A DNA stretch of 6,042 bases from Gammaproteobacteria bacterium (GTDB taxonomy: Bacteria; Pseudomonadota; Gammaproteobacteria; Arenicellales; Arenicellaceae): NCBI GenBank assembly GCA_030426005.1, contig JAUHZM010000197.1, forward strand, positions 1-6,042, read 5' to 3'. Each line of letters opens with the position of its first letter. Position 1 is the stretch's first letter. The position numbers and the translations under genes were made by a program. The notes below the pieces were generated by a model. That model saw only the letters and a program-made list of their open reading frames with translations, was not told the DNA's origin and ran no database searches. Positions 1 to 5,503 of this stretch are shown here, one piece after another.

Positions 1-46
1 TAAAACAAGGTGTGCGACGTAACTTCGATACAAAACGAGCTCGACA

Positions 47-2083
47 GTGACCGAAAAGAATCTTCAATCTGATATTCAGAAATACTCTGACTGGCGTACC
101 GCAGTAAGCGGCGCAGTACAAGATCTGAGCACCTTTCTTAAAGCTAAGAACGTTACCGACCTGCGAACACACCACCAGTTCGAAAACGTATTGGGTGCCT
201 TGGCCGACGACAATCTCTCAGTCGCCTTTGTCGCGGAATTTTCACGCGGCAAGTCAGAGATGATCAACACCATCTTCTTCGGCAATTACAAGAAACGTAT
301 TTTACCATCCGGCTCGGGCCGCACCACGATGTGTCCGACCGAGCTGATGTACGACCCGAATCTGCCCAGTTCCATTCGCCTACTTCCGATCGAATCGCGC
401 AAAGATGAGCGCGCGTTATTCGAGTTGAAAAAAGACAAATCATTGTGGCGTGAGATCACCTATGACGCCGACGATGTACAAAGCGTCAGCGATGCGATGA
501 CCGGCATGACCGATAACAAACTGGTCAGCAAGGCATATGCCAAAGAGCTCAAATTCGATTTACTGGAAGACGAAGAGTCCGAAATCGGTCTGCCCGTCAA
601 CGAATACGATGAAGTAGAAATTCCAAGCTGGCGTCACGCAATCATCAACCTGCCTCACCCGTTACTGGAACAAGGGTTGGTCATTTTGGATACACCAGGC
701 CTGAACGCCATTGGTGCGGAGCCGGAACTGACCATCAATCAGTTAGCCACTGCCCATACTGTCGTGTTTATTTTGTCGCACGACACGGGTGTCACATCGA
801 CCGACCTCGAACTGTGGCAGCAACACCTGGATGGCGAAAAATCAGAAAAAGAGCGCAATCAGCGAAAGCTTGTCGCACTGAATAAGATTGACGCATTGTG
901 GGATGGGATTCGCAGCGAGACCGAAATTCAAAATGAGATTGAAGCACAGGTACGCGCCACATCGAAAACCTTAAATCTCGATCCGTCCAATATATTCCCG
1001 GTTTCAGCACAGAAAGGCCTATTGGCGAAACTGTCGGATGACGCTGAATTATTGCAACGCAGCAACATTCCAGCTCTGGAAAATGCCATTGCCAGCAAAC
1101 TGATCCCAGAAAAGCGCAAGATTGTGGTCGAAAAGGTGCGCGGTGCGCTGGAAGGCATTTTGGATTCAGCCAGCTCCATCATGGACAATCGACTGAAAGA
1201 CGCTGATGAGCACATAGCTGAGCTCAAACAACTCAGCAGCAAGAATACCGACGTCATTTCGCACATCATGCTGAAAGTCCAGTCCGAAAAGTCATCACTT
1301 GAAAAAGACATGCAACGCTACCAGGCGCTGCGAGCAGTGTATTCCAAAGAGACCACCAAATTGGTGCAGTTGTTAAGCAACGATCGACTGGAAAAACTGA
1401 TTGCGATTACGCGCCACAATATGGCTCGTTGCGCGTCCTCGATTACTTTGCAAAAAACCATTTCAAAGTATTTTGAGCGACTCAACTACTACATAGACAG
1501 CGCGATTGAGCAAGCGAATGAAATTGCCGCATTGTCAGAAAACATCACGCGCGATTTCGAGCAGGACCACGGCATTGCCAACTTCAAAGTTCGCCGTTTG
1601 CGTCTGGAAAAATTCAAACAGGAAATCGCTCGACTGGAATCCAAACATCGACACTTGAAAGATACCAAGACCTTGTTCTTCCGCGAACAAATGTCGATCA
1701 CCAACCGCTTCTATGAGTCAGTCTGCCAAGCGTCGCGCAAGATTTTCTCACGCGCCCTGCGCGACGCGACCAACTGGAATAACAACCTGATGGTGCCCAT
1801 GGAAACCTATGTCCGTGAACATCATACCCAGCTGCGTCGTCGTCTAGAAAGCGTAAAACGTATCCATAAGGCCTCTGACACAGTCGAGCAGCGCCTCCAG
1901 GAGCTGACTGTAATGCAGGCAGAACTGGTAAAACAACACGAAGAATTCAGCCAGTATCAGGAAAAACTAACCGCACTCTTATCTCAGGCGACCGAAGCGA
2001 ATGAAGAGGCTGAGAAAGCTGCCGAAGCAGAAGAAGCCAAATCCGCAGATATTCTGTATTGGGACCACAAGGTTAATTTCTAA
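47..2083 (+). CDS. Dynamin-like GTPase, uncharacterised bacterial family
   Basis: This is a 678-residue protein with a dynamin-type GTPase domain. Visible motifs are a P-loop at residues 63-70 (AEFSRGKS, with Ala where the first Gly is usual), a G2 region at 91-100 (GRTTMCPTEL), G3 DTPG at 215-218, G4 NKID at 279-282 and a likely G5 SAQK at 320-323. About 150 residues lie between G1 and G3, including an acidic stretch near 172-192. Residues 360-670 look almost wholly helical, with a Glu/Ala-rich coiled coil near 610-668, as expected for a dynamin stalk. I see no signal peptide or membrane segment, so it is probably cytoplasmic and may touch membranes peripherally. The GTG start is fixed by an in-frame TAA at 20-22 and the absence of any other start codon between them; a weak GAG lies seven bases upstream. 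Similar proteins occur in beta- and gammaproteobacteria (from memory), but their role is unknown to me. Membrane remodelling is inference. Confidence 0.9.
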   Translation: MTEKNLQSDIQKYSDWRTAVSGAVQDLSTFLKAKNVTDLRTHHQFENVLGALADDNLSVAFVAEFSRGKSEMINTIFFGNYKKRILPSGSGRTTMCPTELMYDPNLPSSIRLLPIESRKDERALFELKKDKSLWREITYDADDVQSVSDAMTGMTDNKLVSKAYAKELKFDLLEDEESEIGLPVNEYDEVEIPSWRHAIINLPHPLLEQGLVILDTPGLNAIGAEPELTINQLATAHTVVFILSHDTGVTSTDLELWQQHLDGEKSEKERNQRKLVALNKIDALWDGIRSETEIQNEIEAQVRATSKTLNLDPSNIFPVSAQKGLLAKLSDDAELLQRSNIPALENAIASKLIPEKRKIVVEKVRGALEGILDSASSIMDNRLKDADEHIAELKQLSSKNTDVISHIMLKVQSEKSSLEKDMQRYQALRAVYSKETTKLVQLLSNDRLEKLIAITRHNMARCASSITLQKTISKYFERLNYYIDSAIEQANEIAALSENITRDFEQDHGIANFKVRRLRLEKFKQEIARLESKHRHLKDTKTLFFREQMSITNRFYESVCQASRKIFSRALRDATNWNNNLMVPMETYVREHHTQLRRRLESVKRIHKASDTVEQRLQELTVMQAELVKQHEEFSQYQEKLTALLSQATEANEEAEKAAEAEEAKSADILYWDHKVNF

Positions 2084-2201
2084 AAATTACTGGTTAACAT
2101 TTGACCGTCTTCGAGTCCGCTCAATTGGATTCCAGTGACGCACAGATTACCAGATGATTGCCGGTACTTTTGGCCCCTGTCAGGGCAGTTCTTCGGTGTG
2201 T

Positions 2202-2207
2202 TATGAT
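2202..2207 (+). promoter_or_regulatory. Probable extended -10 promoter for the lipoprotein pair
   Basis: TATGAT at 2202-2207 is preceded by TGT at 2199-2201, giving the extended -10 form TGnTATGAT. The matching -35 position (about 2179-2184) is poor, which an extended -10 can offset. Transcription would begin near 2214, leaving a leader of roughly 24 bases before the ATG at 2238. An 11-base perfect palindrome, CCCTGTCAGGG (2175-2185), sits across the -35 position and could be an operator. This rests on consensus matching only. Confidence 0.5.
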
Positions 2208-2237
2208 CGGCCAAAACAAACTTTTAAGACTGCTTAC

Positions 2238-2573
2238 ATGTTGACCAAATCGTTCTCCACTTTATTAATTGCACTGGCTTGCCTAAGTTTAACTGCCTGT
2301 GGCGCTCATTATGGCGCAGTCAAATTCATATCCGATCCCCCGGGCGCCGAGGTCATCAACTTAGATGACGGCACCATTATCGGCAATACACCTGTTACCA
2401 TGTTCTGGAAGGATGGCAGCAGCAATCGGCAGCACATCCCCATCCGCCTGAAAAAAGATGGCTATTATGAAAAAGTAACCTCGTTCTGGTTGAGCATGCG
2501 ACACGCCAGCGAGCAGGAAGCGCTTGAAAATGCGCAAGTTGTTAAAGTTTCCATGCAAAAGAAAGGCGAATAA
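2238..2573 (+). CDS. Small lipoprotein with PEGA-like core (first of a tandem pair)
   Basis: This is a 111-residue predicted lipoprotein. The N-terminus has Lys4, a hydrophobic stretch and a lipobox LTAC with the lipidated cysteine at residue 21. Gly at the next position suggests outer-membrane sorting, since an inner-membrane Asp is absent. The mature part resembles a PEGA-like surface domain: SDPPGAEV at 32-39, IGNTPV at 48-53, and an ending GYYEKV at 75-80, followed by a charged helical tail. I chose the ATG at 2238, not the upstream in-frame ATG at 2154, because only this start places the signal peptide at the N-terminus. The earlier start would add 28 residues with no signal-like character and would begin ahead of the predicted promoter. 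The only ribosome-binding signal is a weak AAGA at 2226-2229. The downstream gene is a paralogue. Function is unknown; PEGA-type domains are generally linked to surface structures. Confidence 0.85.
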   Translation: MLTKSFSTLLIALACLSLTACGAHYGAVKFISDPPGAEVINLDDGTIIGNTPVTMFWKDGSSNRQHIPIRLKKDGYYEKVTSFWLSMRHASEQEALENAQVVKVSMQKKGE

Positions 2574-2580
2574 GCCTTTC
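2561..2580 (+). promoter_or_regulatory. Hairpin enclosing the stop codon of lipoprotein 1
   Basis: GAAAGGC (2561-2567) and GCCTTTC (2574-2580) form a perfect seven-pair stem around a six-base loop (2568-2573) that ends with the TAA stop codon. No T-run follows, so it is not a standard intrinsic terminator. It may partly attenuate transcription or protect the upstream message from exonucleases. A second CCTTTC at 2595-2600, just before the next start codon, could pair with the same GAAAGG instead. Confidence 0.45.
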
Positions 2581-2603
2581 GCAACCCAAACCAACCTTTC
2601 CCT

Positions 2604-2954
2604 ATGAAACACTTAGTCAAACTATTCTCGATCGCGATGCTCTGCCTCGCTCTGTCCGCGTGCGGCAGCGGTAAACGCAATATCGCCTTGAAGATCCACT
2701 CGGATCCACTTGGTGCGTATGCGCTACTGCAGGTCAAATACAAAGGGGACGAAAACCCTGAATGGATTTTTCTAGGCCCAACACCGGTAGTGCTAGATAA
2801 GTCCATCAAGTTTGACGGTGCCACCACGGTGTCATTAAAAGTGATTCGCCCAGGCTTTTATGAGCAAGTCAAAACCTGGAATGCCAAGGATTTCGTGAAA
2901 GAATATAAGCAGTACAAGAAAATTTCCTGGATTCCGAATATGGTCAAGCAGTAA
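2604..2954 (+). CDS. Small lipoprotein with PEGA-like core (second of a tandem pair)
   Basis: This is a 116-residue predicted lipoprotein. It has Lys2 and Lys6, a hydrophobic stretch, and a lipobox LSAC with the lipidated cysteine at residue 20; Gly21 again suggests the outer membrane. The mature region repeats the landmarks of the preceding gene in the same order: SDPLGA at 33-38, LGPTPV at 57-62 and PGFYEQVKTW at 83-92. The two therefore look like diverged tandem duplicates. This copy has a longer stretch between the first two landmarks and a basic, Tyr/Lys-rich C-terminus (95-116). It starts 30 bases after its neighbour's stop codon and probably shares its transcript. No Shine-Dalgarno sequence is visible; the region before the ATG is pyrimidine-rich (CCTTTCCCT), so translation may depend on coupling or on ribosomal protein S1. 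The gene converges on the ferredoxin gene with five bases between them. Function is unknown. Confidence 0.85.
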   Translation: MKHLVKLFSIAMLCLALSACGSGKRNIALKIHSDPLGAYALLQVKYKGDENPEWIFLGPTPVVLDKSIKFDGATTVSLKVIRPGFYEQVKTWNAKDFVKEYKQYKKISWIPNMVKQ

Positions 2955-2967
2955 GTCGCTTACTGCT
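2947..2967. terminator. Possible bidirectional terminator hairpin between converging genes
   Basis: AGCAGTAAG (2947-2955) and CTTACTGCT (2959-2967) form a perfect nine-pair stem with a three-base loop (2956-2958). The left arm contains the TAA stop of the second lipoprotein (2952-2954) and the right arm contains the ferredoxin stop (TAA on the minus strand, 2960-2962). The element reads the same from both sides, as expected for a shared terminator. However, neither side has a T-run and the stem has only four G-C pairs, so termination may be weak or the hairpin may mainly protect transcript ends. Confidence 0.5.
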
Positions 2968-3232
2968 CATTGTCTGCGTCGTACTCCTGACCCGTTAATG
3001 CGGAATATTTGACCTGCAACTGCGCCGGAGTCTCCGGATGTTGCGGGTCAACCAGAATACAGTCGACCGGACAAACCACCACGCATTGCTGCTCCTTAAA
3101 GTGCCCAACGCACTCCGTGCAGCGCGAGGTTTCAATCTCATAGATCAGTTCGCCCTGATAGATCGCATCATTCGGACATTCCGGTTCACACACGTCACAA
3201 TTGATGCACTGATCGGTAATAAACAACGCCAT
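2960..3232 (-). CDS. YfhL-type 2[4Fe-4S] ferredoxin
   Basis: This is a 90-residue low-potential electron carrier of the Allochromatium (Alvin) type, similar to E. coli YfhL and the pseudomonad Fdx encoded next to coaD. Cluster ligands are visible: C9-x2-C12-x2-C15-x3-C19-Pro, and C38-x2-C41-x8-C50-x3-C54-Pro. The eight-residue spacing between C41 and C50 and the C-terminal extension after residue 60 are the marks of the Alvin group. An additional cysteine, C58, follows the second motif. I chose the ATG at 3232, which gives the conserved beginning MALFIT and has a GAG ribosome-binding site seven bases away. The in-frame TTG at 3238 would add only two residues and abuts that site. The gene lies 51 bases downstream of coaD and is probably co-transcribed with it. 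Its redox partner is not evident here. Confidence 0.95.
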   Translation of the reverse strand: MALFITDQCINCDVCEPECPNDAIYQGELIYEIETSRCTECVGHFKEQQCVVVCPVDCILVDPQHPETPAQLQVKYSALTGQEYDADNEQ

Positions 3233-3239
3233 CGTCAAT

Positions 3240-3242
3240 CTC
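3240..3242 (-). promoter_or_regulatory. Ribosome-binding site of the ferredoxin gene
   Basis: Read on the minus strand, AGAGA runs from 3243 to 3239. Its GAG (3242-3240) lies seven bases before the ATG at 3232-3230, which is good spacing. The alternative TTG at 3238-3236 would leave almost no spacing. This decides the start. The site directly adjoins the hairpin at 3244-3262. Confidence 0.6.
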
Positions 3243-3243
3243 T

Positions 3244-3262
3244 ATGCTGAGCAACTCAGCAT
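3244..3262 (-). promoter_or_regulatory. Hairpin between coaD and the ferredoxin gene
   Basis: ATGCTGAG (3244-3251) and CTCAGCAT (3255-3262) form a perfect eight-pair stem with a three-base loop. On the minus-strand transcript it lies 21 bases after the coaD stop and immediately before the ferredoxin ribosome-binding site. No T-run follows, so full termination is unlikely. It may be a processing or stability element, or it may tune ferredoxin translation. Its role is inferred; only the symmetry is seen. Confidence 0.45.
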
Positions 3263-3283
3263 CCTCATTACTACCAACAGACC

Positions 3284-3781
3284 TTAGCTACTTGGGCGAT
3301 CCACCGCCCATTTACTCTGTAGCGCCTGCTCTACATGTGGCGGCACAAAACTACTCACATCACCCTTGTAGTAAGAAATTTCGCGCACCAGGGATGAAGA
3401 AATAAAGTAGTTTGCTTCCAATGGCGTCAGAAAAATCGTCTCCACATTGCTGTCCAGACGTCGATTCGCTGAGGCTAGCTGAAACTCGTATTCAAAGTCT
3501 GAGACCGCGCGCAAACCGCGAATCACAAATTTAGCATTCTTACGGGTCACAAAATTGACCAACAGGTCATCAAAGCTTTCGACCCGCACATGCGGTATAT
3601 GCTGCGTCGCTTCGTCCACCATTGCCACTCGTTCCGCAGTCGTGAACAATGGGTTTTTACGCGGGTTATCGGACACGGCAATGATCACCTCGTCAAAAAT
3701 CTGCTCGGCTCGCGCCACCAGATCGAGATGGCCATTGGTGATTGGGTCAAACGTACCCGGGTAAATTGCAATTTTCTTCAT
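3284..3781 (-). CDS. coaD: Phosphopantetheine adenylyltransferase
   Basis: CoaD catalyses the fourth step of coenzyme A synthesis, joining 4'-phosphopantetheine and ATP to give dephospho-CoA and pyrophosphate in the cytoplasm. The 165-residue length is normal for the family (about 160). Diagnostic motifs are the nucleotidyltransferase block GTFDPITNGH at residues 9-18, containing the TxGH catalytic signature (T15-H18), IRGLRAVSDFEYE at 87-99 with R88 and R91, and the ISSSLVRE signature at 127-134. The ATG at 3781 gives the standard beginning MKKIAIYPGTFDP. No Shine-Dalgarno sequence is visible in the 18 bases between the rsmD stop and this start. A TATACT box (3793-3788) lies there instead, so translation may rely on coupling to rsmD or on a near-leaderless transcript. 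The neighbouring genes rsmD upstream and ferredoxin downstream match the familiar gammaproteobacterial order. Confidence 0.98.
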   Translation of the reverse strand: MKKIAIYPGTFDPITNGHLDLVARAEQIFDEVIIAVSDNPRKNPLFTTAERVAMVDEATQHIPHVRVESFDDLLVNFVTRKNAKFVIRGLRAVSDFEYEFQLASANRRLDSNVETIFLTPLEANYFISSSLVREISYYKGDVSSFVPPHVEQALQSKWAVDRPSS

Positions 3782-3799
3782 GCGCGCAGTATACCGTAT

Positions 3800-4369
3800 T
3801 TACACAAAATATAGGCGATACGCGGCCTGACCGGCATGCCCTTCACGATGCAAGGTCCAGTTTTCCGGGACCGACGGCACGCGATCACACGCGGACTGCT
3901 CAATATACACAAGCGCACGCTCACTTAACCAACCATTATCGGCTAGCAATTCAACCACCTCATCAAGCAGTTCAGCACGATACGGCGGGTCCAAAAAGAC
4001 AATATCCATAGGTTTAGCGGGGCGAGCACGCAGGTAAGCGAGCGCATTCATACAATGAACATCACCACGCTGTTCGGCAGATAAATCACGCAAATTTTCG
4101 CCTAGCTGCGCCGCGACTCGTTTATCAGATTCAACGAACGCGACAAACTCGGCGCCACGTGACAGGGCCTCAAACCCCAACGCCCCACTGCCAGCAAATA
4201 AATCTAAGCAGCGAGCACCGGCCAAATCGTGCATCAGCCAGTTGAACACAGTTTCACGCACGCGATCCGTCGTCGGCCGCAAGCCTTCATGACTTAGGAC
4301 TGGTAAACGACGTCCACGCCACTGACCGGCGATAATTCGAATACGGCTTGATTTGTTCGCTTGCTTCAT
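3800..4369 (-). CDS. rsmD: 16S rRNA (guanine966-N2)-methyltransferase
   Basis: RsmD transfers a methyl group from S-adenosylmethionine to N2 of G966 in 16S rRNA within the assembling small subunit. The 189-residue product is close to the E. coli protein in length (198). Visible motifs are IRIIAGQWRGR at residues 10-20, the family block GLRPTTDRVRET at 29-40, SAM-binding motif I LDLFAGSGALG at 55-65, the acidic residue E80 that usually contacts the SAM ribose, and the catalytic DPPY at 127-130. The C-terminus keeps LHRE and AYRLY blocks similar to E. coli. I chose the ATG at 4369. The frame continues to a TTG at 4408, but those 13 additional residues have no counterpart in relatives that I recall and would run back into the divergent promoter region. 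No strong ribosome-binding site is visible. The gene is divergent from ftsY, the common arrangement. Confidence 0.96.
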   Translation of the reverse strand: MKQANKSSRIRIIAGQWRGRRLPVLSHEGLRPTTDRVRETVFNWLMHDLAGARCLDLFAGSGALGFEALSRGAEFVAFVESDKRVAAQLGENLRDLSAEQRGDVHCMNALAYLRARPAKPMDIVFLDPPYRAELLDEVVELLADNGWLSERALVYIEQSACDRVPSVPENWTLHREGHAGQAAYRLYFV

Positions 4370-4396
4370 TGTGATTTCTGAGACAATCCCTACAAT
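4369..4396 (+). promoter_or_regulatory. Probable sigma-70 promoter for ftsY-ftsE
   Basis: TTGTGA (4369-4374) and TACAAT (4391-4396) are separated by 16 bases. The -10 matches five of six consensus positions and the -35 four of six. Transcription would start near 4403, leaving a leader of about 53 bases before the ftsY ATG. The -35 box overlaps the first base of the rsmD start codon on the other strand, so the two divergent promoters must lie very close together in the 86-base gap. I could not pick out a convincing rsmD promoter; a CTATTGTAG stretch on the minus strand overlapping this -10 is the nearest candidate. Confidence 0.5.
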
Positions 4397-4455
4397 AGAG
4401 CCACGCAAGATGGCACAGCTTTCTTGGCCGCAACCTTACCATAGACGTACACAGA

Positions 4456-5502
4456 ATGAGCGACACGAATTCACCGCAAGACCCAAATGCGGAACAGCCG
4501 AAAAAAAAATCCGGCCTGTCCCGGCTGTTCAGCCGCGATAAAAACAAATCCGACACTGCGCCCGACCTGAACGCCGAAGCGGCCACCGTCGAAGAAGGCC
4601 TAAGCAAAAGTCGTAACAGCCTGTTGGGCAAGATCGGCCACGTTTTCAAGGGCTCGTTTGATCTTGACGATGACCTATTTGAGGAGCTCGAAGAGGTATT
4701 GATCACCAGCGATATCGGGGTCGATGCCAGCCTGAAGTTGGTCGAGAACTTGCGTAATCGGGTTAAAACGGAAAAGATTCAGGATACTGCGGGCGTCATA
4801 GCTGGGCTGCGCACTGAAGTTGCGAATATGGTACGCCCAGCTCAACAACCCTGGAACGTACTGCATCAGCGTCCTTACGTCATGCTAATGGTTGGCGTTA
4901 ATGGCGTTGGTAAAACCACTACCACCGCCAAAATTGCAAAGCAGTTTAAGGATCAAGGTCGGTCAGTGATGTTTGCCGCTGCCGACACCTTTCGCGCGGC
5001 CGCGACAGAACAATTACAGGAATGGGGGCGTCGCCTGGATATTCCAGTAGTCGCACAAGGTCATGGTGCCGACGCCGCTGCGGTCGCGCATGACGCACTG
5101 ACCTCTGCCATTGTAAAAGGCACACACGTGCTCATGATCGACACCGCAGGCCGACTACATACACAGTCCGACCTGATGGAACAGCTGCAAAAAATCAACC
5201 GCGTGCTCGGTAATCTCGACCCATCCATGCCGCACGAGGTGATGCAGATACTGGATGCCGGCACCGGACAAAACGCACTGTCACAACTGGATCACTTCAA
5301 AGATGCGGTTGGCGTAAACAGCGTGTGTTTAACGAAACTCGATGGCTCCGCGAAAGGCGGCCTAGCGATTTCGATCACACAAAAATACCAGCTGCCAATC
5401 CGGTATCTAGGCGTTGGCGAAGGCTTCAATGATTTGCAGGCATTTGACGCAGATGCCTTCGCCGCTGCATTGGTACCTGATCTCAGCGAATCTCAATCAT
5501 AA
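4456..5502 (+). CDS. ftsY: Signal recognition particle receptor FtsY
   Basis: FtsY is the membrane-associated GTPase that docks Ffh-4.5S RNA carrying ribosome-nascent chains and delivers them to SecYEG or YidC. The 348 residues comprise a short N-terminal region (1-45), a helical N domain (about 46-130) and a G domain (about 138-340). GTPase motifs are G1 GVNGVGKTTT at 147-156, DTFRAAA at 177-183, DTAGR at 229-233, TKLD at 293-296 and GVGEG at 319-323. DAGTGQNALSQ at 267-277 is the typical SRP-GTPase stretch. The N-terminal acidic region is much shorter than in E. coli (497 residues in total), but a basic amphipathic stretch KKKSGLSRLFSRDK at 16-29 resembles the membrane-targeting helix. Its lysines are encoded within a run of nine A's (4501-4509). 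The ATG has no strong Shine-Dalgarno sequence. The ftsE start follows after one base, so the two genes are surely translated as an operon. Confidence 0.98.
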   Translation: MSDTNSPQDPNAEQPKKKSGLSRLFSRDKNKSDTAPDLNAEAATVEEGLSKSRNSLLGKIGHVFKGSFDLDDDLFEELEEVLITSDIGVDASLKLVENLRNRVKTEKIQDTAGVIAGLRTEVANMVRPAQQPWNVLHQRPYVMLMVGVNGVGKTTTTAKIAKQFKDQGRSVMFAAADTFRAAATEQLQEWGRRLDIPVVAQGHGADAAAVAHDALTSAIVKGTHVLMIDTAGRLHTQSDLMEQLQKINRVLGNLDPSMPHEVMQILDAGTGQNALSQLDHFKDAVGVNSVCLTKLDGSAKGGLAISITQKYQLPIRYLGVGEGFNDLQAFDADAFAAALVPDLSESQS

Positions 5503-5503
5503 G

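Noticed and set aside
928..1311. Open frame of 127 residues on the minus strand inside the GTPase gene.
   Set aside because: It lies wholly antisense to a well-supported gene, is Ser/Phe-rich as expected of a shadow frame, and shows no recognisable motif.
2101..2130. TTGACC at 2101 as a -35 box for the lipoprotein genes.
   Set aside because: The only -10 candidate at usable spacing is TTGGAT, a poor match, and the extended -10 at 2202 is better and closer to the start codon.
2084..2200. Search for an intrinsic terminator after the GTPase gene.
   Set aside because: No stem followed by a T-run was found. The only perfect symmetry, CCCTGTCAGGG, is too short and has no T-run.
2154..2237. Upstream in-frame ATG that would lengthen the first lipoprotein by 28 residues.
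   Set aside because: The additional residues have no signal character, would bury the lipobox signal internally, and start ahead of the probable promoter.
2465..2827. Open frame of 120 residues on the minus strand across both lipoprotein genes.
   Set aside because: It is antisense to two lipobox-bearing paralogues, crosses their junction, and has no recognisable domain.
4370..4408. TTG start giving rsmD 13 additional N-terminal residues.
   Set aside because: The ATG at 4369 gives the usual beginning and length for RsmD; the TTG lies within the divergent promoter region.
4287..4706. Open frame of 139 residues on the minus strand spanning the rsmD start, the promoter gap and the ftsY start.
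   Set aside because: It overlaps two certain genes and their shared promoter region, and its Ser/Arg-rich composition is typical of a shadow frame.
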